Below the pieces are notes generated by a model. The model worked only from the letters and a program-made list of their open reading frames with translations. It searched no databases and had not been told where the DNA came from. From Pyxicephalus adspersus (lineage: Eukaryota; Chordata; Amphibia; Anura; Pyxicephalidae), in the NCBI RefSeq assembly GCF_032062135.1, contig NC_092858.1, positions 128,884,644 through 128,948,643 on the forward strand: DNA of 64,000 nt, read 5' to 3'. Shown piece after piece: positions 25,060 to 37,938 of this stretch. Position 1 is the stretch's first letter. Each line of letters starts with the position of its first letter. The position numbers and the translations under genes are program-made.

Positions 25060-25845
25060 AATAACACTCATAGGGCTGCCACATTGATTGATGCACTCAA
25101 CTCAATAAAAGACTCCTCTGGTTTCTTAGTTCGGATGTGGAGAAGGCCTTTAATTGTCCTAGTTGGTCTTTTATGTTAGCAACTTTGGCATATAAGGCCC
25201 CTTCCTGCGAGTAATTTGCACACTATATACAACCTCTGAAAGTTAACCGCTTACATCCTGCTCGCAGGTAGCACTCTCATTGCGTCCCACTGGAAGATGA
25301 CAACACCCCTCTCTATAGAAGTTCTGTACAGCAGGATTCAGGATATCTGTCTTATGGAATATCTGAAGGCATCCATTCAGGATGCACTGATAAATTCTAT
25401 AAGAATTGGAAGGATAGAGATGCCTTTTGGACGAACCACTTTCCTTATCTGTTCACAGACTCATCTTTCCTCTTCCCCGCTAATCTTTTTACTTTTCCCC
25501 CTTTTTCTTATTTTTTTTCACCTGCTTCTTCCTTCTTTGTTGTAATATTTTGTTTAATCAGGTTCCACTCTAACCTAGTTGATGACTTGACTGGAATTTA
25601 GAAATTGGCCCTATGTATTGGTTTGCTTTTTTTCTGTCATTGCCTTTATTTTGAATACAAAATCGATGCTAGTGCTTTACAGGACGTTTGTTTAAATATT
25701 CTTCTGCTGTAATTGAGCTTTCACGTTTTTATGCCTCCAACCTATTTTAACATCCCTAGGTCTTCTATTGTTGTATATTGTTTTGTTTGTCTCTTTTTAT
25801 TTTTGAATGTCTTTAATATAAATGAAATTTTTTTAAAAAGTTGAG
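25060..25845 (+). mobile_element. L1/Tx1-like LINE 3' remnant
   Basis: Translated with frame changes, 'RAATLIDALNSIKDSS', then a form of the reverse transcriptase (L)DAEKAF block and 'LSWSFMLATL' appear at about 25070-25190. They are followed by a short piece of C-terminal text and a pyrimidine-rich 3' region. It ends 'aatgtctttaatataaatg' near 25806-25825, before an A/T tail. The reverse transcriptase catalytic region is deleted. Clade assignment to L1/Tx1 is from these fragments only. Confidence 0.5.
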
Positions 25846-26005
25846 AAACACCCAAATTTCTGTCAGTAGAAGCAATTTCTTAACAAAATGTAGCAGCTTA
25901 AGTGAATAAACTTGACTATATCTCTGCCTATGGAAATATGATGTTGGTGGCCGTATGTCACAGGTAATATAAAAAGGACAGTAAAGTGCCTACCCTTATA
26001 ATTCA

Positions 26006-26572
26006 ATAGATCAAAACAAAGCAAAGACAAAGATTCAAGCAGGGTTTTTGGCACAAACAGTGCACTAGACATATAACAACTCATCAACATATATATTGGT
26101 AACCATATATAGTATTTGATCATCAAAGCATGTTGTTGGATATACTCCACATGTTTCGCCAAGTGTGGCTTCTTCAGGAGTATTATTGACAGCATGCGTA
26201 GGTTACTTGCGTGAATGGTATCTAAACCAATAAATAATATTTAAAGTGAAATTTGTAATAACTAATGTTATTAGTCATTAGTTATGACAAATTTCAATTT
26301 AAATATTATTTTATTTAATGTTATAAGGTCTAGTGGAAATTATTGGCTCATGTTTGAACCCCAGGTTAATATGGTGGTTCAAACCAACCTTTGATTACTA
26401 TGTATTGTATTAAGTAATCATAAGACTTCAATTATCATTGTCGACCACAAGTTTTGTACAGTAGCCCTTTACAATTGACAAATCCTATTATAAACATTGT
26501 GTATATGTTTGAATACACTGTTTGTGCCAAAAACCCTGCTTGAATCTTTGTCTTTGCTTTGTTTTGATCTAT
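26006..26572. mobile_element. 567-bp element with perfect 57-bp inverted repeats
   Basis: Bases 26006-26062 and 26516-26572 are exact reverse complements (57 bp). Near the middle, 26233-26267 and 26276-26310 form a second inverted repeat of 35 bp with two mismatches and an 8-bp loop. Between them lies a 'catgtttcgcc...cttcttcagga' module (about 26151-26180) shared with 40436-40475 and 54957-54993. No target duplication is clear and no coding region is seen. Perfect arms suggest recent formation or gene conversion. Confidence 0.7.
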
Positions 26573-27505
26573 ATCTCTGACTAATTTGCCTAAACATCTG
26601 TAATAGTAAATGTATATGTATGTATGCCACATCATTTTGCATGTATGATTACTGACACAGCTGACGTAACTGTGTGACTGGGAACCATTTTAATTCATTC
26701 CAGATTATAAGTAAAAGCAAGAGTTGTCAGCGACAGTCTAGTCTCACAGCTACCAGCCACACATAGGGCTCCATTTAAAAAACAGTAAATTTAGAAATCC
26801 CTCAAACATTCCCTGGTGTAAATCAATTACTTCCACTGAAACACATTGACCTGGAGGATACCCACGGAGGAATGTTTGAGGGAATGCCAGATTCCCTGTT
26901 TTATAAATAGAACCTAAAGTGTTGGTTGTTAGCTGTAAATTATTTGCCCTCCTCATGGGGCATTATGAAGGTGAACTTTATGCTTATAATTGCATGTGGA
27001 AAGCAGTTAAGGCATAAAATGTGCAATTTTTACAGAATGAGATAATCATATGAGAGGCATGTTTGCATGGATTTATTATTTTATCAGTAAAAATCAAACC
27101 TATCGCCCAGTTAAGATTGGAGGAGTAACATTTATTGTGGTTTTTTAGTATTTTATGATCCACCTAAAGATAGATTTTCTTAAACTATTGTTAAGATCTT
27201 TTTCCACCTGTTGCAGCATGCACTGCAGAGATATAAAAAAATGGAATTCCAGGCAGTTCCTCAGAGTGCAGTTGCATTGGAAATATTTTACGTAATAAAT
27301 TAGAGGAATATGGGGTCTAAATTTATATTTAGGTCACCGGCATAATCTATCACAGGCTATTATTTTGGGGTACCTCTTTGAGCTCCCGCTAATACCAATG
27401 AGTTGTGTAATCTAAGCACTGTAAAACTTTATGGAACTACAACTCTTTGGATTGCTCTCATTAGGAATATTTTTCTGCCTGTTCAATTGTTATTATCACC
27501 ATCAT
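26573..27505. other. Unclassified AT-rich DNA
   Basis: Nothing is identified. 'aggaatgtttgagggaatgcc' near 26870 and an imperfect inverted copy near 26790-26815 form a diffuse foldback of unknown origin. Confidence 0.45.
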
Positions 27506-27507
27506 CT

Positions 27508-28300
27508 TTTATTTATAAAACACCAACATGTCATATAGTGAAGCACAATATTAGGGTAATAACAAGTGTACTAATAGTAAACATACATAGACATGCAGTA
27601 CAAACAATGATACAGGACATGGTTAAGTGGACCCTGCTAAAATGAGCTTATGATCTACCAGGTAGGGAATGCAGAATATAATAGGTAGAGTAATTAGAAC
27701 CATGGTTGTTCATTAATGGCTGATTAAGATAGAGGAAGTTGTGTAGGCAAGTTCTGAAAAAGATACATTTTGAGGGCACTTTGTGTTAAAAGTGGGACTG
27801 AGCCTAAAGGATGATGGAAACAGTTTCAGGAAGTAGCTCTAGAGAAGTCTTGGAGCCTTGCATAGGAACAGCTATTAAGCAGGGAGGACAATAATAGGTT
27901 ATTGCAGCACAGGGCGCTGTTAGGGGTGTATTTTTGTAAGTTAATGAATCACAGCACCTTGATTGTGAAGTATGTTAAAATCCAGTGTAAAATTTAGAAA
28001 GAGGAGCAGCTGAAGAGGCTTGGTAAGAAGAATAGATAAATCTATTTGCAGCATAGATGGTGGTTTTTAAATGTTACAATCATGGTATTGACATAGGGAC
28101 AAATCTTGAATATGCTGTGCAGGTGGCAGAGGCAGAACTAAGAGATTTTCTGAAAGTGGTGAGTGAAGGCCAGCATTTAATTAAATGCAACAGGTCCCCA
28201 CTAGGCCTGAGAGGTGGGAAAAATAACTGTGCCACTGGCCTGTTAGATGACAGGGGTTGTGAGACTTTTTTCAGGATAGAGGGAGACAAACCAGGGGAGT
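27508..28300 (-). mobile_element. L2-tail-bearing interspersed repeat, antisense
   Basis: The left part (27508-27665) is a degenerate reverse complement of the L2-like 3' tail at 35748-35880. 'Tttataaaacaccaacat' corresponds to ATGTTGG.GCT.TATAAA, and 'ggaccctgctaaaatgagctta' to TAAGCTCTTCGGGGCAGGGTCC. The right part includes 'agggcgctgttaggggtgtatttttg' and 'ggagcagctgaagaggc', which I recall as body sequence of a frog interspersed repeat. It is non-coding as seen here. Confidence 0.5.
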
Positions 28301-31300
28301 GCAGGTAGATTTGGGTGTCATCTACATATACACATTCATCACATTCTACTCACACATACTTTACAGGAAAACTAGAAATAGACTACAATTTTTTGGGTTT
28401 GCTTTTTTTTTCTAGTCAAAACCTTTACAAGCTCAAAAGCATCATATAGCAAAAAAAAACTGATTGCCTACTGAACATTTTACAGGTAAGAACACTGGTG
28501 AGTTATAAATATACCACCATGGTAAATATCTCTGGACGTCAGCAAACAAGATGTACTTACTAACACTGGCAGCTTTACTCTCTTGTCATGCCTTTAACAA
28601 ACCCAAACAATATCATCCTTACTGGAGTATCTATAATGTGAAATGAAAGGAGCCGGATTCTATAATTGCTTTTTCAGGGAAGTGGAGACAGAGACTACAC
28701 AGAGCTGTTCTAGAGTCTGGCCACCTAGAAAATTGATTTTGGTTGGTCCAGCCTTAGACTTCAGATGGCTTGGCTCACTCCCTGGCATTTATTCAAAGAA
28801 TACAATGAAGTATAACACTGATGCAACCAGAGGTGTAACTAAAAGGGATCCTGGTGCAAAACTTAAAAAAGGATCCACATTTTATAAAATACTCTTTCAA
28901 CAATGATCTGCTGGCAACAGCAACAAACTCACAGACATCAACAGATTGGTTTCTGTCTATTCTTGCCGTAGGAATGAAACCTACATTTGTTGCATCCTGT
29001 CCTTCAGTACCATCTGCTGAATGTTCCCCTAAACTGCACCAAGACTATGCTGCAGATTTCCACACCGGGTCTTGTTAGTAAACTTTGAACTGAGGTAGAT
29101 GCTCTGTCTGCACCAGCCTAGATTTCACCTGACATTGTATGGGATTCAAACAAGGAATTATTTTCTGGTTTATAAATTTAAACTTAACCTGCACATCCTT
29201 AAAGCTCCTGCTTCTTGCCAGCAACACTGACACACCTGCCTTTGCCCATTTGTTGGCTGCTCAAGAATTACATCGAACAAAGGCTCTGATGACCACCTAA
29301 CACTATTTTACATTATCCTCTTTGGTGACTTATGCATTGACTATAGCAACTAAAAACTGTTGTACAAGCTTTAACTCCTGTGAATTCAGAAGCTCTGGTA
29401 TTCCCCTACATGCCTCACTTGACAGCACAAAAACCTAATGTTAGGTTATTCAGGTATCAATTCCTGTATCTCGTAAGCGGAATATTTTGTGATCCCACAT
29501 AAAGTACATGTTAGTACTTAATCCGTTTTCTGGACACCAAAAGGGATATATCAGGTGAGTACTAGAAATGTACAGGACAATAAAAGTGACACTGGTATTT
29601 TGTCTACTTTAAAGTGCTTGTAAAATCACTTTATTAAATTACATTAGCAGGTGAAAAATGAAAGAAAATGTGCTGCTTTATTTTTTACAGAATATGATTA
29701 AAGAATGCAGTTAGTAAACATGGGATAATTATGGTTGGGTACCCGGACCCCATGAGCACAAAAGCAGATGGATGCACCCTCTGTGGTTATGTCTTAGAAT
29801 GCTAACATTTTATTCCCTTTATCAGTAAAATTTTGAATTCTGTACATAGCTCTCGGTGCTACCACATCATTCAGTGGAAAGTAATGCACTCTAATGCTCC
29901 CTCTGAGGATTTATTATATGCTTCCCCCACAGTCTGTTTTGTATGCTCACATACAGCAAAAGTCTCTCTAAGGACATGTTTTGAGAAATGCATTTGTTCG
30001 CATGGTTCCTTTGGCAGAAATGAACTGTGGTTACCAGGAAGGTCTGGAGAATACATGTACTTTTGTCCACTTATAGTGTCATTGTGGTAGCCAACCAGTG
30101 AAATTTATTCTGCAATACTGCAATGTGTTGAAACAATAGGTGTGTGAGCGAGCCAGCCTAGAAGGTTTGTCAAACAGGTGTCAAATTAAATTTTAAGCAA
30201 AGGTTCTTCACAGTCAAAGACCAAAAAACAAATAGTTCTGGGTGACCTCTCCCTGCATCCAAATATGTACACACACATATACATGTTTGCACAGGTTTAA
30301 ATGACAGAACTAAAGGTTTGATATTCACTGACACTACTAAAATTTGGGCTGGTGCCCAGGCATACATTTCTGCCAGATGCCAAGCTGAAGGAAGCAGGCT
30401 GAACTGTACAGGACAGAGGATTCGGTCAGAATGAACACTTCTTTACAAAGAACGGCTTGCTTTTGTATCAAAGAGAAGCCTGATTTGCACACTTCGGCTT
30501 GCTCCCTGCGGCTAAACATAGAGCCAAAGTGACTGACAGGGAAAGCGTTCTGATAGGTGATGGCAATTACTGTTATTAGCTCTGCTGTTAGTGAATCTTA
30601 GTTTACTTAACTTTATGGCTGCATTGTATTTAAACAACTCCTTGGCATTTTAAAGTGCACTGAAAAATGAATGCTTAAGCTAGCCTTAGCTCTACTTGTA
30701 GCTACAGTTGTGACATATGTCGCTTAGGAATATGCTGAGCAATGGTGTTACCCAATCTGTGGGACATCCATCACAATATCATGTAATATTTTTGGTAAAA
30801 ATAATTTGATCATATATAAAAGTCACCTAGTTTGTTGAATGTATTTCACTGACCAACTGTTTTATTGGATTTTCTAATTAAAACATTTAATTACCTTAAT
30901 CCTTGTTTCTAAATAGACAATCTCTATCTAATTTTTTGGTCTGCAAAGCATGCTTGGCTTTCTCTAGGTATTCAAAACTGCCTGCATATTTTTCTGTAAA
31001 CGCCTAGGTCAAACAATTCTAGAATATTTAGGAGGGAGGAATTCTATCCTCTGAGGTACTGAGCAGTCTGTGTTATCTAATCTCCTAACTAATATAGTCT
31101 ATAAGCTGAGCGAAGAGCCTGTAAAAAGCTTATATTTTCCTTGGGGCTTCTGGTTGTCAGTAGGACAATTAATTTATAAATATACAATATTTAATTTCAA
31201 CCAACTATTTGATATTTTATATTTTAGCACTGGACATAAGATAATTGGAGCAATACAAATTCTTTATCATTCCCATTTAGAAGACATTAGAAGGAAACAG

Positions 31301-33297
31301 AAAATGCCTTTGACCAGCACAAACTGACAATGGTGGGGTGGTCAGGCTGGGTCCCTGGGAAATGAAATCCCTGCCAAAGGTAAATACTGATGTTGGTGTA
31401 CCTATTACATGCTTTAAAAATGCTAATTTAGCTAATTTTGAAATGAAAAAAAGCCTTATTTGTGTACACGTAACACCAATTTGAATCAAATTGAATCCCA
31501 TGTCTTTGCTTATTGGTCATTAAATTACAGCTCAACAATGGTATTATTCAGGATTTAAAGGTACAGAAATGTCAGCTACTACATAATATATATAGGTCAT
31601 GCTATATAATTACCTATCTTTTTCACCTTCAGTTGTTGTGTTCTTATAATTTCTTTTGCACACCAATACCATAAGATAAGCACAGTAATCTAAATTCAGA
31701 CTACAATTTTTCCAGACTAACAACATTTTCAGAAAGCACTGAAAAATACCTAAATGATCTTTCCAAGTATGCAATGGCTTTGTAACTTCATGAGGGCACT
31801 GAACTGAAAAATCAACCAATGATATCTTCCTATTAAAGCAACCTGCTATACACTACTAGTTATCCTACCCCCTAACCTTCTAGGTATAGAGGAAGATATG
31901 TTTGTAGCCCTAACCTAGTGAGGCAACTATGGCTCCCACAATACAGTAGATACAAAGGAATGAATGTTTTCACCCTAGTGGAGAAAACAAGGTACTTTAA
32001 AGATCACCAGGTGAAAAAGGAAAATGCCTAAATACGTGAACTAATTATTCTGTCCAATCTAATGTCTGGTAGCCTGCACTATATACTATTTCTGTTATTG
32101 CATTTAGACACTAAGAATTGCAACAAGGTTTCAGTTTATCTTTTCTACTCTGAAAAAATCTCTGAAAAAGTTTAAAAATGATATAGTGAAGAAAAAGAGT
32201 GAAAAAAACAAACGTGATTTACATTGCTAATCACCCATAGAAGAGCTCTGATCAGCAGTACGAGACGTTACAGCAACAAGAGCCTGGCGACTTACTGTGA
32301 CTGATGCAATAGCTGCATAGTTACCATGCTAGCTGAATTCTGAAATACCCAAATCTAATAAATCTCTCCTGTGCCGGCGCAGCAATAGCAGTCATAATAG
32401 TGACAAGGCAAACAGCGGGACTGGCACCTGTGTATTGACAGAAATGTTTTGGGTGGTGGGAGTAGGGAAATTAACATTTATATCTATTGTTCTTCATAGG
32501 CGGCAAAGAAAAAAAAGAAAATAGGGTGGATAGGGAAATATCAGCATAGAGCAGTTTAACACATACATGTCAATGCTGGATGAATTTCAGTGTAGCCATT
32601 AACCAGTCACCTTTAGTGCATTTATTAGGTCATGGTAAAAAAAGGTTTGACTAAATCATGTGTAATATAATTATGCATTAGGAAAGTAACATTTTTTTCA
32701 CTTGACACAACAAGACTACCCGTAAAGCAGTGATATGGATTATTTCAAGAAGAATCATCGTGAACATAAACTGATCTCAACATGAAAAAATCTTTAACGC
32801 AGAGGATATCATAATTAAAATTCATGTTCAGCTAAGACAGTGATAGGGCAGGTAAAATTTTAAACAAATCTCCATTTTCCTAAAATTTTGTTCTAACCTT
32901 GTCCTCCTCCTAAGCCTTGTTATTGGTTATTAGGATTTTTGGTCACAACAAATGACCATAAAGAAATCTGGGGAGGCAGGAAAAATCAGTACAGGCTCAA
33001 ATCCTAAATAGATAGTGATATGTTGCATAAAACCATAGATGTCTGTATATCTGGATCTTCTAATCATTTTGTCATGTAGTTTGTACCGAAAATAACTGCA
33101 TTCATGCATTCTTAGGATTTTGCTTGGTTTGGATAACATGGGTACACATGTTTAAAAAAGTTGTTCTCCAAGTTTAACAAAAAAAATGTAGTATGAAAAT
33201 ATAATAATACAAAACAAAAATTACCACATAAATTAGAAACCTGTATATAGGAACAAGAAACCTGTAAATCCAAATGGGAGCAAAAAAAAAATCTCAT
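28301..33297. other. Unclassified DNA
   Basis: About 5 kb with no recognisable gene. A hAT-like end 'accagaggtgtaacta' lies at about 28838-28853. The interval 32200-32480 is less AT-rich and non-repetitive, and is a weak candidate for a regulatory block. Other open frames are short and featureless. Confidence 0.5.
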
Positions 33298-34082
33298 TGT
33301 AATGCGCCTGGGCACACAAACCACGACCAAGTCCAGATATCCTTCAATCAGGCTTTATTCAATGGCATAAAGCACGACAAGGGTTAAGTCCAAACAAGCG
33401 AAGTACAAGAGGGTAAGGCAAAGACAGGTCAATAACAATCCGATGTCAGGGCAGGTAGCAGGCAGAATGGTCATTAACAATCCAAGGTCAGGACAGGCAG
33501 AGTTCAAGCAGAGTAAACTTCAGACCAGGTCACTATGGAGATGACAAAAGCAGATAAACTTAAACCAACACAAGGACGCACCCAAGCACACTGTGATAAC
33601 AGAGGCTTATAGCGGGCAATGGTGTACAGGACAGGCTCTCCTTAAATGGCCAGGATGACCAATGACCTTGCGCCACCTGGCGCCATCTGATAGGAGACTA
33701 AGTGAATCCCCTGCGGCCGATTGGCCGCAGGGAATTCAAACTATGTCCCACCCCGGGGCGAGGCAGCCGAGTGCCACGCCCTGGGGGGGTACAAGAGGGA
33801 CGCATAGTAGCACGCGCACCTCTTCCCACGGCACCCCTAGGACGTGCACTACTTTGCACATGCAAAGGAGTGCTGAGAGCAGGAGTTTCAGTAACCACAT
33901 CTGAAGGGATGCCGCCTGGCTGAACAGTAGTTTGGCCAGGACGGATCCCTCCGCCTGCAGAGAGAGACAAGCTGTGAGCAGAGCAGCAGCCTCGGCCATG
34001 CTGCCTGCTACAGCGGCTTCTCCCTCTGTGGCTGGGATCCCCAGGGACACCGCGGGCTCGCAGGACGGGTAAGTTCCTTACA
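33298..34082 (-). mobile_element. Solo LTR with perfect CTCAT duplications
   Basis: The 785-bp block starts TGTAATGCGCC and ends GTTCCTTACA on the plus strand, so has TG...CA ends. It is flanked on both sides by CTCAT (33293-33297 and 34083-34087). A 5-bp duplication with TG/CA ends marks integrase-mediated insertion. On the minus strand a TATA-like CTATAAG (33606-33612) precedes an AATAAA signal (33354-33359), which sets the orientation. No gag, pol or env adjoins it, so it is a solo LTR left by LTR-LTR recombination. Gypsy-like or endogenous retrovirus origin cannot be settled here. Its GC-rich part produces several chance open frames. Confidence 0.88.
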
Positions 34083-34311
34083 CTCATAAATTATGGTTCA
34101 ATTTTTTCCCAACAGGGAAGAAAATAAAATTCCATTCTGATCACCTAAGGCAAACAGATATTCCCTGGAGAGGTCTTTTCCACATGGATCATACTCTGAG
34201 AAAGCCTTTCCATATGTGGTGGTTAAACCTCTTCTCTTTCAGATGAAAAGTAACCCATTAGCCTTTTCAATGACCTAATTTACTGTTCTGATTTCCAACA
34301 ATTTTATCTTA

Positions 34312-34726
34312 GGCTGGGTCTACATGGACGTTTTTAAAAACACATATAAACGTTCCAATTGCGTTTATAAGCCTTTTTAGGCACTTTTCATAGCGTTTTA
34401 AAGCTTGCCTTCAAATTGCTGTAAAACGCCTATGCCACGGTTTTCCGCACTTTTTTACCTTGTTTACCTGCGTTTTTAACGCATTTGCATTTTAAGTGCT
34501 TATAACGGCAGAAAAAAAGCTTCCATTGACTTCACACACGTTTTTGGGCATTTCCTAGCTTTAACCCAGCGTTTTAATGCAAGCAACGTTTAAGATAAAG
34601 CTCATAAACAGTTCTCAAGGAAACGTCCTGGTGTAGATAAGCCAATTGGAATGCATGGGGATTTTAAACATGGGCTTTAAAAGCCTCAGGTTAAACACTG
34701 GTAAAAACGTCAGTGTAGACTATGCC
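34312..34726. mobile_element. Harbinger-like MITE (TTA flanks)
   Basis: The 415-bp element has inverted ends: GGCTGGGTCTACATGGACGT and, from the right, GGCATAGTCTACACTGACGT. Each end abuts TTA (34309-34311 and 34727-34729), fitting the 3-bp TWA duplication of PIF/Harbinger. The inside repeats 'aacgtt', 'cgttttta' and 'gcgtttt' motifs and does not code. Confidence 0.68.
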
Positions 34727-34779
34727 TTATAGTGCTGAAAAATGCAACATTAGCATGAAGCCCTAACCCAACTATTTAA

Positions 34780-35935
34780 CCTCTCCCTTTCTACTGGTAT
34801 CTAACCCTCCGCTTTTAAACATGCCATAATTCTCCCTATCCCGAAGAAAACCCTCACTAGACCCCTTCCTACTTTCTAGTTACTGTCCTGTCTCCCTTCT
34901 CCCATATGTTTACTTTTTGAGCACCTTGTCTACAAAAGACTCACAAATTCCTGAGCTTCAACTCTCTCTTTGACCCTCTCCAGTCTGGTTTTCGAGCTGC
35001 CCATTTCCAAATCTCCTTTTGACATATTCTGTCAATAACTGTTAACAACACTGTTGTTCATCCCTACCCTCAGGCACGTTGTCTTGGCTTTACCTTTGAT
35101 TCTTCCTTCTCATTTACCCCCCATATTCAGAACATTTCCATGTCCTGTCACTTTCACCTTTCATCTCCAATATCTGCTCCTACCTGTCCCTGAGACCACC
35201 AAACTCCTTGTACACACTCTTATCATCTCTCGTCTGGACTACTGTAACATCCTCCTCTTGGTACTCCACTAACCTGACTTTCTCCTCTACAATCTATTAT
35301 GAACGCTGCAGCCAGACTTTTCCATCCTTGCCACCGCTTCTCTTCAGCTGCATCTCTCAGCAGTTCTGGTTACTGGCTTCCATTTCACCTTAGAATCAAA
35401 TTCAAGCTCCTGTGCATTGATTTCAAATCCCTCCACAGTTCTTGTCCCACTTACCTTTTTGACCTGGTAAAAAAATACTGCCCCAGCCACTCTCTCCCCT
35501 CCTTCGATGACCTACAACTGACTTCCTCACTCATAACCTCATCACATGCACGGCTCCAAGACTTTTCTAGAGCTGCCCCAGCTCTCTGGAATGGTCTTCC
35601 TCATCCTTTTCGGCTTGCTCCTACTTTCTGCTCAATTAAAAGAGCACTCAAAACCCCTCTTCTTCTGTCTTTTGAAACCGTCACTACTTCCCACCACTAC
35701 ATATCTCCCCTCCTATTGTGTGGTAATTCCCTCACCTCCTAGATTGTAAGCTCTTCGGGGCAGGGTCCTCTTCCTCTGTGTCACTGTCTGTATTCGTCTG
35801 TCATTTGCAACCCCTATGTAATGTACAGTGATGCGTAATATGTTGGTGCTATATAAATCCTGTTTAATAATAATAATAATAATAATGATAATAATATTAT
35901 CAATAATATTAATAATTAATACAGGGAAACAAAAG
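34780..35935 (+). mobile_element. L2/CR1-type LINE, degenerate 3' end
   Basis: This is a LINE reverse transcriptase and C-terminal region read through many stops and frameshifts. Early blocks near 34820-35000 recall 'PIPK' and 'EHLVYKRLT'. 'LIISRLDYCNILL' is near 35217-35255. The longest clean stretch (35299-35742) begins MNAAARLFHPCHRF and includes WLP...RIKFKLL, FKSLH and LWNGLPH. It ends with the typical 3' tail: 'agattgtaagctcttcgggg', then 'gcgtaatatgttggtgctat', and a (TAA)n tract at 35865-35890. L2 elements move by target-primed reverse transcription. This copy is 5'-truncated and inactive. Confidence 0.78.
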
Positions 35936-36995
35936 ATATAACATTACCCTCTGCTTTGTCACATAGATTATCTGTAGGTAACCCAGCATCATCAGGAATA
36001 TCAGGCTGAACAATGGAATGTACCATCTGAAATGCATAAGAAAAAAAGTTTTTCTTTTATAACCTTGATAATGATAAATGCCTTTTGTATAATATAATGT
36101 ACTATGCTGTACTATTCGAATATGTAGAAAATTATTTGGCTTATAATACTGTCATGAATTTATATCCATTAACACTTGAAATACTTTAGGCAAAGATGAC
36201 CTATCAGAACCTGATAACAATGGCAAAACACAGAGTCTTACTTTCACTCATGATTGGAAGTTATTCTCTGTGCTCACAATGAACATAACAAAGCATTGGG
36301 TGATAGCAAAACTCTGATGCATTGCTAACAGTGGTAAAGTTCTGACCAAGGAGACTCACTTTGCCCATCTCTTTAACAAAGCTTACCATAACCCATCTGG
36401 TTTCACATTCGTGTTGTTCCCCAAGCCCAACTTCAAAGAAGCCATTGTTTCTATGAACCGATTATAATCAACAAGCCTAAAACAGCTTTACGCAGTTTAG
36501 AATATTTATTTATAAATGATTAGTCTATATTTGTAATGTAAGTCAATGATTGTGAATGTACATTTGGTAAAAGAACACATAAAAGTATATTGCTCTCTCC
36601 ACTAATCCAAGATATAACAACTGTATTCCTTTTGGTATTCATTACCTGCCAGGATCTCAGCTTTAAAGTCTATTCTGAAATGACAACAATTTTTAAAAAG
36701 CCTCTATTATTATGGTTACTAAAAATACTTGTTTATTAGTTATTACAGGTTGCTTTCATCAGTTTAGTGGAATGATTGCATCTGCCTTCATTCTAGCAAG
36801 TACTGAAATTAGATATCAGTGACTTTGAAGCACTTTTTTTTTGATGTGTCAACTAACTCAAGGTCTTGTGTTGCAATAAGTAGTAGTAAAGCACAACTGT
36901 TATGAGAAACAGCAAATGATGAAGCAAAGCACGAACATGTAATGAGAAAATACAGATGTTCCTAGTTATGCATGTAACATTATAAAATAATTATT
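35936..36995. other. Unclassified DNA with splice-like signals
   Basis: No repeat is recognised. Three minus-strand intervals have acceptor- and donor-like edges: 35948-36026, 36387-36476 and 36646-36674. They are not mutually consistent as one transcript (36387-36476 joined to 35948-36026 gives a stop), so at most some are real. Confidence 0.35.
36387..36476 (-). other. Possible minus-strand exon, 90 bp
   Basis: The acceptor is 'agctgttttag' and the donor 'TTATG|gtaagc'. Only one frame is open, with one base before and two after 29 codons (starting LVDYNRFIETMASLK). The peptide looks protein-like but I do not recognise it. If unspliced, the frame ends at a TAA straight after the donor. Confidence 0.15.
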
Positions 36996-37138
36996 AGATT
37001 GTAAGCTCTTTGGGGCAGGGTTCTCTCTTCCTCCTGTTTCACTGTGTGTATCTGTCTGTCACTTGAAACTCCTATTTAATGTAGAGCCCTGCGTAATATG
37101 TTGGCGCTATATAAATCCTATTTATTAATAATAATACA
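36996..37138 (+). mobile_element. L2-like 3' tail fragment
   Basis: It runs parallel to 35748-35880: 'agattgtaagctctttgggg', 'gcgtaatatgttggcgctat', ending in TTAATAATAATA. Only the 3' tail is present, a usual 5'-truncated insertion. Confidence 0.7.
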
Positions 37139-37634
37139 CATAAATAGGGCATTTACACATACATTATATCAATATTTACTTTGAACTCATCTCTTGCACA
37201 TGTTTATCCAAATAATTACAACCCCCTACATTAGCTTGGAATCTGACCCATATTATTACAAATTTACCTAATTCTATCTAAAAATATTTGTCACAGAATC
37301 AAGGTAATGTAAGGTTCATTATCACTATCAGCACCATGGACAGTGCTTAGGATCTGCACTGTGCTTTCATCAAGCAGTAATTCACACTGCTTTACATTAT
37401 TCATATTATGTTCTGTCCTGATCAAATCACACGCTACTGAGACTTTTCATATCAGGCACAATGAACAAGAAATATCTTAGGTGTCCAGATGGTAATGAAA
37501 CGTGCACAACTTTATTAAGACATTAGCAATGAGGAAAGCATATCAGACATAGATTAGGCATGATACTAGAGTTCTTTAAAAAGTTTCCACACTTTTAATT
37601 TAATATGAATGTAAACAGTAAAAAAAAAATGTCA
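37139..37634. other. Unclassified AT-rich DNA
   Basis: No feature is seen before the mariner remnant. The 3' untranslated part of that element may extend into 37560-37634. Confidence 0.45.
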
Positions 37635-37905
37635 TTACTTTTCTACATAGTAACTTATCTTTGCATTGCATTTTGCCCAGCGTCGTACCAACTTTTTAAA
37701 GCCAAAAAGTGTTTTTGGTTGAGAGCAAAGATGATGCACTGCTGCTTTCACATTACCACATGAAAATGTCCTTCCAATAACAGCTGAAAATCAGATGGCG
37801 CCAAATCTGGACAAAAGGCTGGGTGTTTCATAACCTCCCACTTTAATTGTTCCTCTTTGGTGCAATTTATACATTTTGCAGCCATCTTCACTACAGCGTG
37901 ACAAC
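37635..37905 (-). mobile_element. mariner (DD34D) transposase C-terminal remnant
   Basis: On the minus strand 'EEQLKWEVMKHPAFCPDLA' continues to PSDF near 37790-37870. This is the third catalytic block of mariner transposases (the D in SPDLAPSDF). After a frameshift and a degenerate stretch, 'QPKTLFGFKKLVRRW' and 'CNAKISYYVEK' end at a stop at 37635-37637, matching the usual mariner C-terminus. The N-terminal two-thirds, including the first two aspartates, are missing. The GTACACAC MITE begins 34 bp upstream, so it abuts the truncated element. Confidence 0.82.
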
Positions 37906-37938
37906 TAGCTGGTCGGCTTGCCAAAACGACTAGTCAAA

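Noticed and set aside
33698..34087. 129-codon and other frames in GC-rich sequence
   Set aside because: They lie wholly in the solo LTR; low stop frequency reflects GC content, not coding.
35948..36026. Minus-strand interval with good splice-like edges and a hydrophobic open frame (a possible membrane helix)
   Set aside because: Two different frames are open with very different peptides. Joining it to the nearby interval at 36387-36476 creates a stop, so there is no consistent gene model.
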